60,162 bases of DNA from Bimuria novae-zelandiae CBS 107.79 (taxonomy: Eukaryota; Ascomycota; Dothideomycetes; Pleosporales; Didymosphaeriaceae), in assembly GCA_010015655.1 (NCBI GenBank), contig ML976658.1, forward strand, positions 1,423,229 through 1,483,390, given 5' to 3'. Position 1 is the stretch's first letter. The number at the start of each line of letters is the position of its first letter. Made by a program: the position numbers and the translations under genes. The notes under the pieces are model-generated. The model made no database searches, was not told the DNA's origin, and saw nothing but the letters and a program-made list of their open reading frames with translations. Below, one piece after another: positions 43,259-54,662 of this stretch.

Positions 43259-44258
43259 AATGCATAGCGAGTGGCCGGATATGCCAAGACCCTATTAAAA
43301 GATACTATTAGCTATAGTATAACGCGATATCTTAATAATGTAATAAACTACCTAAATTAAAAAAAATCTAATTATAGCTTACGCTTTAAGCTATTAAAGG
43401 AGACGCGCTACTTTAATTCCACGTACTATAGTAGTTAATAGTATTATTAAAGGAATACTAAGATAAAGAGGAGCTAGAACTAGTCTTTAACGTAACTACG
43501 TATTTAACTTAATAAGACTTATTATTAAAAAGGAGAATGTAATTATATAGTATATACTTAACCTTAACACGCAAGAATTTCTGTCCTAGCTTATTACTAT
43601 AAAAAATAATAGCTATAAGAAGTCTTTATTAATACAGGCTTCTTATAGTTTTATAATCCATTTTATATATAGCTCCTTTACATGTTCGCATATATCTTAT
43701 ATTTTATAGTTTCTAGACCTTACTCCTTTCTCTATAGCTAAGTCTAATTATAAACATTAGATCTAGGGGCTTATATTAATTAATAATACTATACCGCTTA
43801 AGGAGAAGTACTTTATTAACTACTATTATTAAGCTAAATAGAAAGGTTTTACAAAGTATACAATTTAAGCTAGCTAGTAAGTATTTAGTATTTAACTGTT
43901 TAATATTAATTACGTAATTAGCTTATTATAAACCTCTTAAAGGCCTACAATGCCTATACGTTAGTAGTAGTCTTAGTAGTAGCTCTAGAGCTTTCTCTCT
44001 ACTACTTAGGACCCTTATAATTTCTATACAACGTTATGCAGCATCTAGAGCATTAAGAATCTAGGTTATATAATCTACTCTTATAAACAGTAGGTAAGGC
44101 TCTAGAAGCTACAAATAAAAAAGTTATAAGTTTAAAAGTAAAAAATAAGACAACTTAAATACTAACTAAAATTATTTACTTTTTAGTATTAGCGTAAGCG
44201 CGTTCAAGTAGACTTGAATTAATATTTCATAAAAGTAAAAAGTATTAAAAAGGTTATA
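43259..44258 (+). mobile_element. Pogo-like element, left end and N-terminal part of transposase
   Basis: It begins with the terminal repeat AATGCATAGCGAGTGGCC after TA, the mirror image of the end at 18893-18945. Around 43545-43600 the frame reads YILNLNTQEFLS, corresponding to the YILDLDSRGF segment of CENP-B-type HTH regions in fungal pogo transposases. The rest is too mutated to align. The Tc1/mariner element at 44261 abuts it, apparently inserted within; no clear continuation with a zinc knuckle is found to the right. Confidence 0.55.
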
Positions 44259-44732
44259 TAGAGTGGGGTGACAAAGAAAAACAAACCTTTTTTTATGCCA
44301 TTTTAAAATAGGCATAACCTAGCCATTAGTACAATTTAGGTTGAATAAAGTGAATTATTTAAAAGAAAAAGTTGGCAATTTAAAGTCTATAATTTTAATT
44401 TATGCTTAGTAAGCATAAAAAAAATATAAAGACTTAGTAAACTTTAGAATTTATACTTATAAAAGTGTATCTGTTTATAACTTTGTAATTAAGATATAAA
44501 AATCTACCCAAATCACACTAGTTAAAACAGGCCTAGGGTGGATTAGTAATCAATCTTTTTAAGGCTAGTTTATAATTTTAGTAATAAGTTAGTAATAAGT
44601 TATTAATAAGAAAAAATGTGAGTCTGCTTACGTAAGATATACTTACCTAATAAATTTATAATATTATAGTATAAATTAATATATTTCTATATGTAGTTAT
44701 CCTTACATCTATTTTCTTAAAAGTCTTACAAA

Positions 44733-46150
44733 ATGGCTTCCCACCTTTTCAAATTTGAATATGAAGTTTAACGTTTTTTAGAGATTAATACTTTTAATTT
44801 TACTATTTCTACTATCCTTAAAAAGCAATAATATAGTTTATATAATAGCATATACTAGATTAAAAGAGAAAATAAATTAAAAAATAATAATAAAGAGGTT
44901 AAAAAGGGGACACAAACAAAGACCTCGTTAAGAGACTTAAGAGTTATTAATAGGAACTAAGAAAGAAGTCCTAGAAATAAATAAAAGGCTATTATACGAA
45001 AATAGACTTAATCTCTCTGCAAGAAGTCCCTAGAGAATTTAAAGAAGGAGAGATATAGGCTAATAACCTCTATATAAAAATCGTTTTTAAATAAAAGAAA
45101 AGTTAAAACTAGGCTAAATTTCGCCAAGATTTAACAATATAAAATCAAAAATATTAATTTAAATAAAGTTATATTTTCTGATAAGTCAGCAATCGAAAGA
45201 GGTCACGGGGCCAGGACAGAATCCTATAGAATAAGGGAAAGTTCTATAGTACATTCGAAAATTATAAATACCCGCCCTAAAAGTTAGTCTTTTAAAATTC
45301 TAAATTCATGTGATTGTAAGAAAGGATTTTATTAATCTTTTTATAATTTTGGTTTTAAAATAACTATAATACTAACTTAGTTATATCCCGCGATATCGTT
45401 GTCAAGTTTAGGGATTAATTTAGACAGGGGCGAGATCTAAATTAGTTATTACTACGACGCCTAAAATAAAGTCTAGTTTCACTAATAAAGATTATGTTAA
45501 TAGAAACTTAAATCCTCTTATTAAGCCTTTAATAAAAAGAGGTAAGTTTAAATTCTATTCCTTTTTTACTGATGAATATTTTATGAATATATTACTCTAT
45601 ATTATATATTTTTAAAACTATATATAGTTGTCGCAGAAGCTTGCTGATTCCTGGCTAAAACTTTGTTGTACGAGCTAAGATTAAGCCGAGTAGTTAAATA
45701 GCTAAGCTTCTAAGTAGGACTTTTACTCCTTAATAGACTATTTTTTACGAGCTCCCTGATCGTTGTGACTATGCCCCACAATAGTACTTTAGGCTAATTA
45801 ATAGATTATAGATTGAAAATTTTAACAAGATAAGATTCCTCACCACGAAACCCCTTATGTTTTAAGGTAGTTTAAAAGGAATAATATTAATTTTTTTCCT
45901 TATTCTCCCTACATAGCTAATATAGCACTAATAGAAAACGTCTAGTTAATACTACAAAATAACCTAAATAAAAAGCCTCGGGACTCTTTAGGTTTTAGTA
46001 ATAAAGAAAAAAGTATAGACCTTTTCATTAAGGCTATACATGAAACTTGATGGGAAATACCGTAAAAGGTACTAGATAATTATATACTATCACTACCTAG
46101 TCGTTGGGAGACCTTAAGAAGGGCTAAAGGGTGGTATACTAAGTACTAGT
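44733..46150 (+). pseudogene. Tc1-like transposase remnant
   Basis: It opens MASHLFKFEYEV near 44733. At about 45172-45250 it reads IFSDKSAIERGHGARTESYR, the first catalytic block of Tc1-type enzymes (normally SDE; the Glu is now Lys). The C-terminus at about 46030-46145 reads FIKAIHET-WEIP, VLDNYILSLPSRWETLRRA and KGWYTKY, the family's conserved ending. The middle catalytic block is not readable and the stretch at 45650-45790 may be an insertion. Not functional. Confidence 0.75.
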
Positions 46151-46319
46151 ATAATATACATACTCGTTAGTATTTAAATATATGAGATTTTTCTCTTTTT
46201 TTACCTTATTTATAAACTTCTTTATACATATAAATTTTGTGAGTAAACCTATATTCAAATTTGGTACATAAACTGGAGAAGCACTAATGTAATATTGTTG
46301 AATGGGCTATACTAAGCCA

Positions 46320-46555
46320 AGCATATCGCGATATGATAGGGCTAGATAGTTGTACGATGGTACGGGTGAGAAAAGGGTCTGGTATTCAAGTCTTGTCTGT
46401 CTTGTCTACGTACGGGGGAAAGAGGGTTATAAGGATTGATGTTCGCGCACGGTGCCTGTGGCCTGTGCCTTTGCCTGTGCGGTATTACATAACCATTGTC
46501 ACCTGTCTTAAGACATTGCATTAGGTAGCTGCCCGTACTGCGTACGGACAAATAT
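46320..46555. other. GC-normal insert inside an AT-rich transposon
   Basis: About 235 bp between AT-rich flanks has ordinary composition and no RIP bias. It starts after ATATCGCGATAT, contains GTACGATGGTACGGGTGAG, and ends with GTACTGCGTACGGAC. A 63-codon ORF is present on each strand, with no recognised motif. It may be a captured host fragment or a short late-arriving repeat. Confidence 0.45.
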
Positions 46556-46820
46556 ATATATAAGAATCTAATTTATTTTACACGTTTAAAAGAAAATTAT
46601 AAGGCCTTAAACTAGTTAGAAAAATTTAGTCTTATTTTATTAAGTTAATATATTATTCTAGTGCTTACTAAGCACAGCGTAGGTTAACAGATACAATTGC
46701 CTTAATATTCCCTATAATTCTATAATTAATCCTTAACTATAACCCTACTATCAGCTATAATGTAAAAGTTTTAAAAAGATACCTAAAAAGATTTGTTTTT
46801 CTTTGTGTCACCCCACTGTA

Positions 46821-47439
46821 TGTAGCTAAATTTTTACTAGCTTAACTACGTAAATCTACTATATTAAGCACCTTAGAAATAATTACTATAGCTATAGTAG
46901 CTATAGCGCTTAAATTTATATATAATTAATAGTAATTGTAAGTAGCGTTGCTAAGAAATCGTGTGTTTTGTACAGGTGTCGCGTTTTGGTAAGGTGGCCA
47001 GCTTATATATCGGCTAGCTTAACAGTCCCCTTTATCAATTTAGTCGAGGAGAAGGGAGCCTCGGAAGACATGCTGGGTCGTTTTCTGGGTTTTCTTAGAG
47101 GATAGCCAGTTCATACCTGACGAATCGTGGGTTTTGGATAAGAGCCGGAGGCCAGGACATATACGAGTATCACAATAATATTAAGACCTCTATTAAGAGC
47201 AAAGTCAAGTGTAGACAATTCATCGCGGCATGAAGCCAGGGGATATATATAGACGGCTGTCTTTTCAAAAGAGATGAGAACGTGTAGGAGCTAGGCTCAG
47301 AGAACGTATAGTAAGCTGTAAGATCATGGTGCTCATCATCATCGTATGCAAATCAGATCGTCTCAACTATTTACATACCTCATTTCAGACCAATCTTCGA
47401 ATTTATACGTCGGCTTTCTAGATCTCTCAGAGTCTCCTC
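46821..47439. other. Edge of the AT-rich island and 3' flank of the acyl-CoA ligase gene
   Basis: 46821-46960 is AT-rich transposon-like DNA. From about 46960 composition returns to normal and no gene is seen up to the stop codon at 47440. Confidence 0.5.
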
Positions 47440-49396
47440 CTACGACGCATCTCTATGTCCCCTCGCCCACTCCCTCAGCACATTCTTCTTCAACTTGCCC
47501 GTACTCGTCTTCGGCAATTCCTTGACTACCTCCACCTCTCTCGGCACCATGAACCTGCTTATGTTGCTATTCTCTTTCGCCCAGTTGATCGCCTCCTCGG
47601 GCTGCAAAGCAGCGTTTTCCTTGACCGTAACGAAAGCTTTAGGCCGCTCGCCCCAATGGGAGTCTGGGACTGCGACGACGCCGACTTCGAGGATGGAAGG
47701 GTGCGTCGCGAGCATGGATTCGAGGGCTACACTGCTGATGTTCTCGCCACCTGCCGCCCGTCTAGTTAATGCATTTCTCTAAGCCAACTGAAAAGAGTGG
47801 ATGTACCTGAGATAATAATGTCCTTCGCGCGATCCAGAATCTGTATTGCACCATCCGGGTGCCACACGGCGAGATCCCCGGAGTGGCTCATACCACCCGC
47901 CCATAGCTTTCTCGTCGCCTCCGCGTCTTTGTAGTACCCTTTCGCGCATATGTTGCCCTCAAACACAATCTCGCCGATTTCCTGTCCATTTTTCTCGACG
48001 TCGATGAGTACGCCTTCGTCTTGGTCTGTTTTGATGACACGGGCGGGGAGCGACATGACGAAGCCGTGGCCTTGCCTCGCCATCTTCGCGTACTTCTCTT
48101 TCACTGGCATCTCCTCCCACTCGGGCATGTGGTATCCCTTGGTTATCGGACCATACGTTTCTGTGAGACCATAGACGTGAACGGGGTGGAGATTCAGGTT
48201 GGTCATTTGCTCGAAGAGCCATGCGCTCGGCGGACTTGCTGCGACAGTGACGTGGACCGGGTGGTCGAGCTTCTCTGCTTCCTTTGCTGCACACAGGAGA
48301 GTGTTGACCGTAGGCGCAGCATTAAAGTGGGTGATGCCTTCTTCCTTCAGCAGCCGCCAGATCTCGGGGTAGTCGATCTTGCGGAGGCAGTAGTGCGTTC
48401 CGCGCACCGCTGTAACGGCCCAGGGAAACGCTGGTATTGTCAGTAGGGTACTTTCATACTGTGCACGACTTACTCCATCCCGTTGCGTGGAACATTGGCA
48501 GCGTCCAGAGGTACTTGGCTCGGCCTTTATGATAGTTCAGGCCGGATTCGATGACATTGCCCATAGCGGCCAGGTAGCATCCACGGTGCGTGTATTCAAC
48601 GCCTTTCGGCCGCGCTGTTGTGCCGCTCGTGTACGCCAGTGCTATGACACTTTCTTCATCTTTAGCCTGGGTTTCAAGATCTGCCCATCCTTTCCCCCCA
48701 CTCTTCTGATCATATTTGAGGCCTTCCAGTACCACATCATCGAACGGTCCGCTCAGCTCGCCTTCAGTCGCATCCGTATCGTTATCCACAATGACTTTGA
48801 CATTCGGCTTATCCTTCCGGTATGTTCCCAGTAGCTCCTCAAACTCATAATCGGCAATTATGACATCTACATCCGAGTGCTGGAAAATATAGGATATGTC
48901 GTCGGTCTTCAGACGATAATTCACGGCCACAGAGACCGCGCCCGCTGCGGCGATGCCGAAGAGCGCTTCAAGGAAGGCGGGCGTATTCGTGCACAGTAGA
49001 CCGACGCGTGCATGCTTGTGCTTGCGGAGGTAGTATGCGAGACCTCTAGCGCGGTCCGCGGCTTCGAGGTACGAGCGGCGCAGGATCTTGTTGTTTGCCG
49101 TCTTGTGGTATATTGCTGTGGCCTACGTGAGGCGCTGCTTGATTAGCTCGGTATTAGGAGATGGCAAAGTACGAATGCACAGTTATAGAAAGGCGGAATT
49201 AGTGTGAAGAGGGACGTACATTCGGTTCTATCTGCGCCGCCCGCCACAGTAAGCCTGTTGGCGAGAGTGTGTGGAAGTTGTTCCTGTGGTGGTATTCATG
49301 GCTGTCTCCAGCATGGATCTTGTTTGCAGGACCAGGAACTGGGTTGGCGGACGTAAAGTGCGAAGCAAGCTTCTGCAGCCGTTCCATTGGGCTCAT
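47440..49396 (-). CDS. AMP-binding acyl-CoA synthetase
   Basis: Minus-strand exons 49396-49220, 49122-48474, 48430-47807 and 47750-47440 join in frame to 586 residues. The ANL-superfamily signatures are present: YTSGTTARPKGVEYTHRG (ATP/AMP loop, about residue 223), GWTFPWAVTAVRGTHYCLRK, YGLTETYGP (about 362), HSGDLAVWHPDGAIQILDR (ADP/ribose-binding) and KTSTGKLKKNVLREWA with the C-terminal catalytic lysine. The reaction activates a carboxylic acid with ATP to an acyl-adenylate and then to acyl-CoA. Sequence style fits medium-chain or aromatic acid ligases of fungi. The C-terminus (GHRDAS) is not a clear peroxisomal PTS1. The upstream in-frame codon at 49423 is GTG, so the ATG at 49396 is preferred. 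Confidence 0.92.
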
Positions 49397-50304
49397 TGCG
49401 CCTCGAAGTTGAACAGGCCTCACAGTGTTACTATACTACGAACGCCTCGCCGGTACAATGAGAACAGCAATGCACCGGAGTCGAAAACTGCAATTCGAAA
49501 TGCGATATCGGAAGAGAGCCTGTCTCCAAGTTGACCTGCAAGTTCGCGCTGGAACGCAAAGGCGCGTGAAGTCTGCGGGGAAGTGGAGAACTTCCGAGAG
49601 CTACACCTCAATACTTGTGAAGATAAGTATTTCGGGTGGAGAAAAAGGTAATTCGGGGAGAAGGAAAGCGCACATAAGCTACAGCGGTATTCCCCGTCAG
49701 CGTTGAGGTGCGCAGCGAAGACTCATTTACAATTCTTGGATGCTGATGTGGAAGTCGGGGTAGCAGCTGGGGTACGCGAGCGATGCGATCTAGCCGAGGT
49801 CGTTCGTCATCGCTGCTGGCCGGACTCCCTCCAGCCGGCGCCATTGGCCCACGTCTTGTGAGCTTCATCCCTGATCAAGCGTTCACGGTGTCCTACGTTG
49901 AGACAAATATCCCATGGGAGCGCTTACACTTGCAAGCGCAAGTGGTTTTCGAGATGAGCACAGAAGTCGCCCCAACGTGTATATCTTGCGGATGATCTAC
50001 GTCAGTGGTGCTTGGGAGGAATGTGAGTTGAAGCACATAACGAATGGAATGCTGAAGTCGGACATGGATATCATTATAGACAAGCCCTACTCCAAGACAT
50101 ACCGAACCCATGCAGCCCTGAGATTTTCATTGTGTTTCTTCTATTCGGAAGAGAGTATCTGACCGTGAAGGAACCATGAACTCGTGAGCACTTTGAAGCT
50201 CTTTTTGCCCGGACACCTCATAATGGTCGAAAGACACTCGGGGTAGAAAAACTCCCAGAAGACCAATGCATTTCACGCCGATTCCACCTGTCACCCGCCC
50301 TCGT
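49397..50304. other. Intergenic region between acyl-CoA ligase and uL13 genes
   Basis: About 900 bp with no convincing gene. It contains the promoter of the acyl-CoA ligase (minus strand) and the 3' flank of the uL13 gene. Short opposed ORFs are shadows. Confidence 0.5.
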
Positions 50305-51313
50305 CTAGTAGCCGTACTGAGCAAGCTGCTCTGTGACCTTGCTATCCACCTTCGCCTCCTTCGTGGCCTGTGCAAGCTGCTTGCGCGCTTGCTTCTTGCG
50401 CTCGTAGTAGGCGGCGCTGTTGGCTTTCCTCCGCTCCTCGAGACTGTACCGAACGTCAGAAAAGCATGAAATGGAATCGAACGCGATATGACATACCGGC
50501 CAACGACATCCTGGTACTTCCAGCCAAACTCGTGTCCGAGACGGCCAACAGTGCAGTACTTGCGGCCAGGCTTGAGGCGGAGCACACGGAGAGCCTGGGG
50601 GACGACGACGCGCTTCTTCTTGTCGTAGGGTGGGGGTACACCCTCGAAGGTCTTAAGACGCTCCATAGCGGCAGCACCACGGGGAGTCTTGTGAGGGATC
50701 ATGCCACGGACGGTTCGCCAGAACATCTTTGAGGGAGCGCGGAAGTGGAAGGGACCTGGTACAGCCGTCAATGAACATTCGAATGGAACGTGGAAGAGAG
50801 AGTAGCCTACCACCACGGGTGGGGTTGTAACGGGTCTGCTTGCGCAGGAAGGCGGAGTACTTCACTGGACGAAAATGTCAGTCAATGTGCCCCATAGTTG
50901 TTAACATCGCAAAGCCAATCGCAACGTAGAGACAACCATCCGATGCTATCCATCTCCTGCTATCCGTATTCTGGGCAATGATTGTCTCCGGTCGTGCCAT
51001 TATGTTCGGGTGCGATTCGGAAAGACCTACACTTTGCGCGGAAGAACTCGCCAGAAATGTTGAGAGCCTCGCAGCGCACAACAACGATCTTCTGGCCCAT
51101 GAGCAGTTGCTTCGCGACCGTGCTGGCAAGACGGCCGAGCAGGTGGCCCTTGCCGTCGATGACCTGGGCCTTGTTAGCCATTGTCCTCATCCAAGCGTGT
51201 CCGCAGTGACATTGGGGGTTTTGCGCGGTTCAGCTGGGAGTGTGCAGCCGGGACGGTCGATTGCAGGGAGTTGCTGCAGGCGTACGTACAATGACGGGTT
51301 CGAAGGACGACAT
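50305..51313 (-). CDS. RPL16: Large-subunit ribosomal protein uL13 (L16/L13a)
   Basis: Minus-strand exons 51313-51290, 51163-51031, 50864-50811, 50755-50497 and 50443-50305 join in frame to 202 residues, close to the yeast length (about 199). The protein reads MSSFEPVI then [98 protein letters not shown] and ends [10 protein letters not shown]. It is part of the 60S subunit. Four introns, with a tiny 8-codon first exon followed by a 126-bp intron, are typical of fungal ribosomal protein genes. A CT-rich tract upstream of the ATG (about 51350-51480) would suit high expression. Confidence 0.96.
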
Positions 51314-52190
51314 GATGCTCGATTCCGGGTTGGGTGCTGGGTGTTAGTATGGTCGTTGAAGTCAAAGAGAAATCCAAAGTCGGCCCTGCAAGCCAGTGTG
51401 GCCTTGGCGGCCTTCGGCTAATTCCACGTGATCTCGTTAGCGCCCGGGCCCCGCGCACATCGCAACTGCCACTCTGACTTCGCGACAGCACACTACTTGC
51501 ATCCCAAACAGCACGAAAACTAGCTGTCCGTCTGCGAGGCCTTTGATCGAAAATTACTGCAGGGCATGTCCTTGCGCTATCGTCGGCTGATCCCTCACTT
51601 ACGTCTCATCCAAAGGCTGTTTAGCTATGCCTCAGAACATGCGGTGCAGTACCATTACACACATCAGTCGTTCGTCGTGTATCACGACATATAGGCAGGA
51701 CAAAATACCAACATTACTCACACCTCTGTGCTGCAAGCCTACGGGGAACCAGGCACTTCGAACCGCCAACAGCTCTCGACTCGAGGGTCACTATACTGCG
51801 CACTAACCAAGAGGACTACCGCTGCCGCGTGCTGCAGTCGACATCCGATCGTGTCTCGTCAGGCTTTCTTAGATCGTCACCAATAGTTCCAACAGATCAT
51901 GCGACATACAAGTTGTCTGTCCAGTGCCATGAAGTGACGATAACCTTCGTCTGCCAGATTTGCACGTTGCGCGCCCAGTGAGGCTATCGTTTCTGACCTG
52001 CACGGTCTTTGCAGCGCTTGCTTGTCCAAGACTGATGCGCCTCCAAAGTCGATGGTTGTAAGACGCTTCTCACAGTCGTTTCTTCGGCGTGGTCATTCAC
52101 AAGCGCTCCTCGATCAGCTAGCTATGATGTCAACTCGGGCCCTCATATCGTAATAGCTGGTACATTCCGACTTCGTCCTGCATCAGTACT
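51314..52190. other. Intergenic region upstream of the uL13 gene
   Basis: Roughly 880 bp of ordinary composition with no gene that I can support, ending at the AT-rich island. Confidence 0.5.
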
Positions 52191-53219
52191 TGTTCCTGTG
52201 GCGCACAGTCACAACGATTAGGGAGCTCGTAAACAAAGTCTATTAAGGAGTAAAAGTCCTACTCGGAAGCTTAGCTATTTAGCTACTTAGCTTAATTCTA
52301 GCTTAGAGCTAGTAAGCTTTTATAATATACTCCTTAGCTCTTAAAGCGTAGTAAAAAGAGTTAAGTAGTAAGTTAAAGTATAAAAGGTAATAAATTTGCA
52401 TAGTAAGCTTAAAAAGCATCTTACTTAGATCTTTTATATACTAGGTAATTAGTCTATATAACTAGTTTATATAAAGTTAAAAAAAATTGGTAAATAAAAA
52501 AGGAGTAGCATACTTTTATAATAGAGATTTAATAAATATTTAAAGGTAATTATTTACTTACAACGTGATCCGCGCGAGTACCTACGTATATAAATAAATA
52601 AAAATAGATAGCTATAGGATTATAGTGCCTAACTAGTAAAGACTTATTTACTTGTAAGCTTATTATAATTTATACTTTAATATTCCTTAAAAAAACTAGA
52701 AGAAGGTCTACTACCTATCCCTTATAATTAAGCTTAGTAAATAATACCTTTTACTAGTTCTTTTGAATTTAGCTTTTAATTTTACTAATCTTTTTACTTA
52801 TAGGGTTATTATAAAATTTATAAAAAGCTTTTCCCTAAAGCGCATACTAAAGGCTGTTATACTCTATAGACTTCTATTAATACTAGCTATTTACTCTATA
52901 TAGGCACTTATAGCTTATATTAAGGGTGCGTTATCTAAGTATAGCGTATATACCTACGTGCTTAGTTATTTAGCTAAGTTACGTAAGCTAGTGAGCATAT
53001 TCTTTTAAAGATAAATTACTATTATGCCTAGTTATAATAAGTTATTAAGCTTTTTTTAAGCTTACTTATAGTTATATCTTAAAACTAAGTATAGGAAATT
53101 TTCTATTAGAAGCATATTTTTAATTTTAAAAAGATTTAGGAGCTTAGCGTTAGCATATACATAGTTTTATTTAAAGAGCTATTTCGTTATTTTTATTATT
53201 ATACTGCTCTATGAGCGTA
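52191..53219. mobile_element. AT-rich RIP island, repeat remnant
   Basis: This 1-kb block is strongly AT-rich with TAG/TAA in every frame. The left 140 bp (52191-52330) is an inverted, diverged copy of about 45650-45790 in the Tc1 island (shared core GTAGGACTTTTACTCCTTAA on the minus strand). No transposase motif is readable and no terminal repeats were found. Its right edge lies in or against the 5' part of the following gene. Confidence 0.6.
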
Positions 53220-53222
53220 AGA

Positions 53223-53974
53223 TAACCTCCCTATATCGTCAACGAGTCAAGGGCCGCGAGATCATCATCACCGAAGAACCTCGGCTGCATCTTGTGTGGA
53301 TACGCAACCGGATATTCATCAAGCCTCTTCCGCGATATCTTCTGTCGCACGCATTTTGGGAGATGTACCTGAGCGAGAGTTCCGACCGTTCGGGCAACAG
53401 TCGAAGCAACATCTGCAAAGCTACGACAGGGTTCCTGCGCACGTACAGATATCTGATCCAACACGAGTCTGATTTCAATATTGCGCAGCAGGACGGACTT
53501 CAACTCATTCCAAAGGATGTTAACTGGGCGTCTTTCTGTCGAATTACTGCAGAACTCTGCCAGGTTGAAGACTCGAACGTGTCAAGGAGATATCGCTACG
53601 GCGAACTAAGGCTCACACGACTTAACTTGTATGCTCCGCTGCTCCTTCACAAATTCCACTACGAACAGGTGCACGGACAATACGGAGATTTTTTCGGGCG
53701 GCTCTATGGGCCTATACTCTTCGTATTTGCCGTGGTGTCTATAATTTTAAACGCCATGCAAGTTGAACTGGCGGTCGAGCAGTTTGTAGCCCCGCATTGG
53801 ATTTCAGTTTGGTCTGTGTGCCGTTGGTTCAGTATCCTGACCTTGATGGGAGCAGCTGTTATTTCAGCTTGGTTTATCCTTCTTTGGTTGTGGATATTTT
53901 TGGACGAGTGGATATATACGATACGACGTAAATTAGAGAAGAGACAGAAAAGGCGTGACGGATCAAGATGTTAA
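53223..53974 (+). pseudogene. Fungal integral membrane protein, 5'-truncated by the AT-rich island
   Basis: The open frame extends upstream of any ATG: YRQRVKGREIIITEEPRLHL, VWIRNRIFIKPLPRYLLSHA and FWEMYL run straight from the island edge. The downstream part has GFLRTYRYLIQHESDFNIA, RRYRYGELRLTRLN, two long hydrophobic helices (LFVFAVVSIILNAMQ and MGAAVISAWFILLWLWIFL) and a basic tail KLEKRQKRRDG. This matches the C-terminal half of a widespread family of uncharacterised fungal membrane proteins. The missing N-terminal region is not found to the left. The first ATG (53294) would skip conserved residues, so the copy is probably non-functional unless re-started. Confidence 0.65.
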
Positions 53975-54662
53975 TAGGAAAATCAGTCTATGTAACCGAG
54001 GAATGCTATATGTAACTTTGCCATCCATCCCTGTAATTCTGACTAGTCTTTTAGAGATGACAAGACATGGGTGTTAGTGAGCGTGTCACTCGAGGTACCT
54101 CTACTTGTACTTCAGCAGCCAGCCCACACAGGACGTACTATAGGTGGCGAACTAGCAGGGAGGACGGCCGACCCGCTCCGGCCATAGGGTTGTGTTAGAG
54201 GCGTTGAGACTTTTTGTGAGAGATGACGTTTGTGGGTTGTTCCGCGCACGTGCCGTGGCGTCCGGATTTAGTTCCCGCGGTGAGGCTCGCCCCAGACCGT
54301 TGCCGCTCCTGAGCGCTAGCTTATCATGGCAAGTCCGGCTCGAAAGTCCACGGCATGTGCGATATTGTGGGCAAGCTCAGTATAACCACACACTCTCGAA
54401 CCCTATTCTTTGATACAGTGCTGACCGATATCGGTTTCCGGTTTTTGCACGAGGATTGGCCAAAGCTGGAGGAGAGCCGTAGAAAACAAATTACGGCCCT
54501 AGTCCCTATCAGGCTAGCATTTAAGCCAATCAAAGGTCGTAGACCAACAGGATACGTACGCTCAGCTCCTCGCTGAGCAGGGCTCTGTAGAACGTTTGAC
54601 GCTACACTGAAGCTTTTCCATTCTTCTTGATTCACCAGCTTACTTTGCGTTCAACCAAATCA
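53975..54662. other. Intergenic region upstream of the HET-domain gene
   Basis: About 690 bp with only short ORFs on opposite strands. No RIP bias and no recognised gene. Confidence 0.5.

Larger units (their letters stand above)
44261..46818 (+). mobile_element. Tc1/mariner element with TIRs and TA duplication (2,558 bp), RIP-mutated
   Basis: The ends GAGTGGGGTGACAAAGAAAA (left) and its near inverse (right, CAGTGGGGTGACACAAAG when read inward) lie next to TA at 44259-44260 and 46819-46820. The interior is extremely AT-rich except for a GC-normal block at about 46320-46555 downstream of the transposase stop. A second stretch (about 45650-45790) recurs inverted at 52191-52330. Confidence 0.8.
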
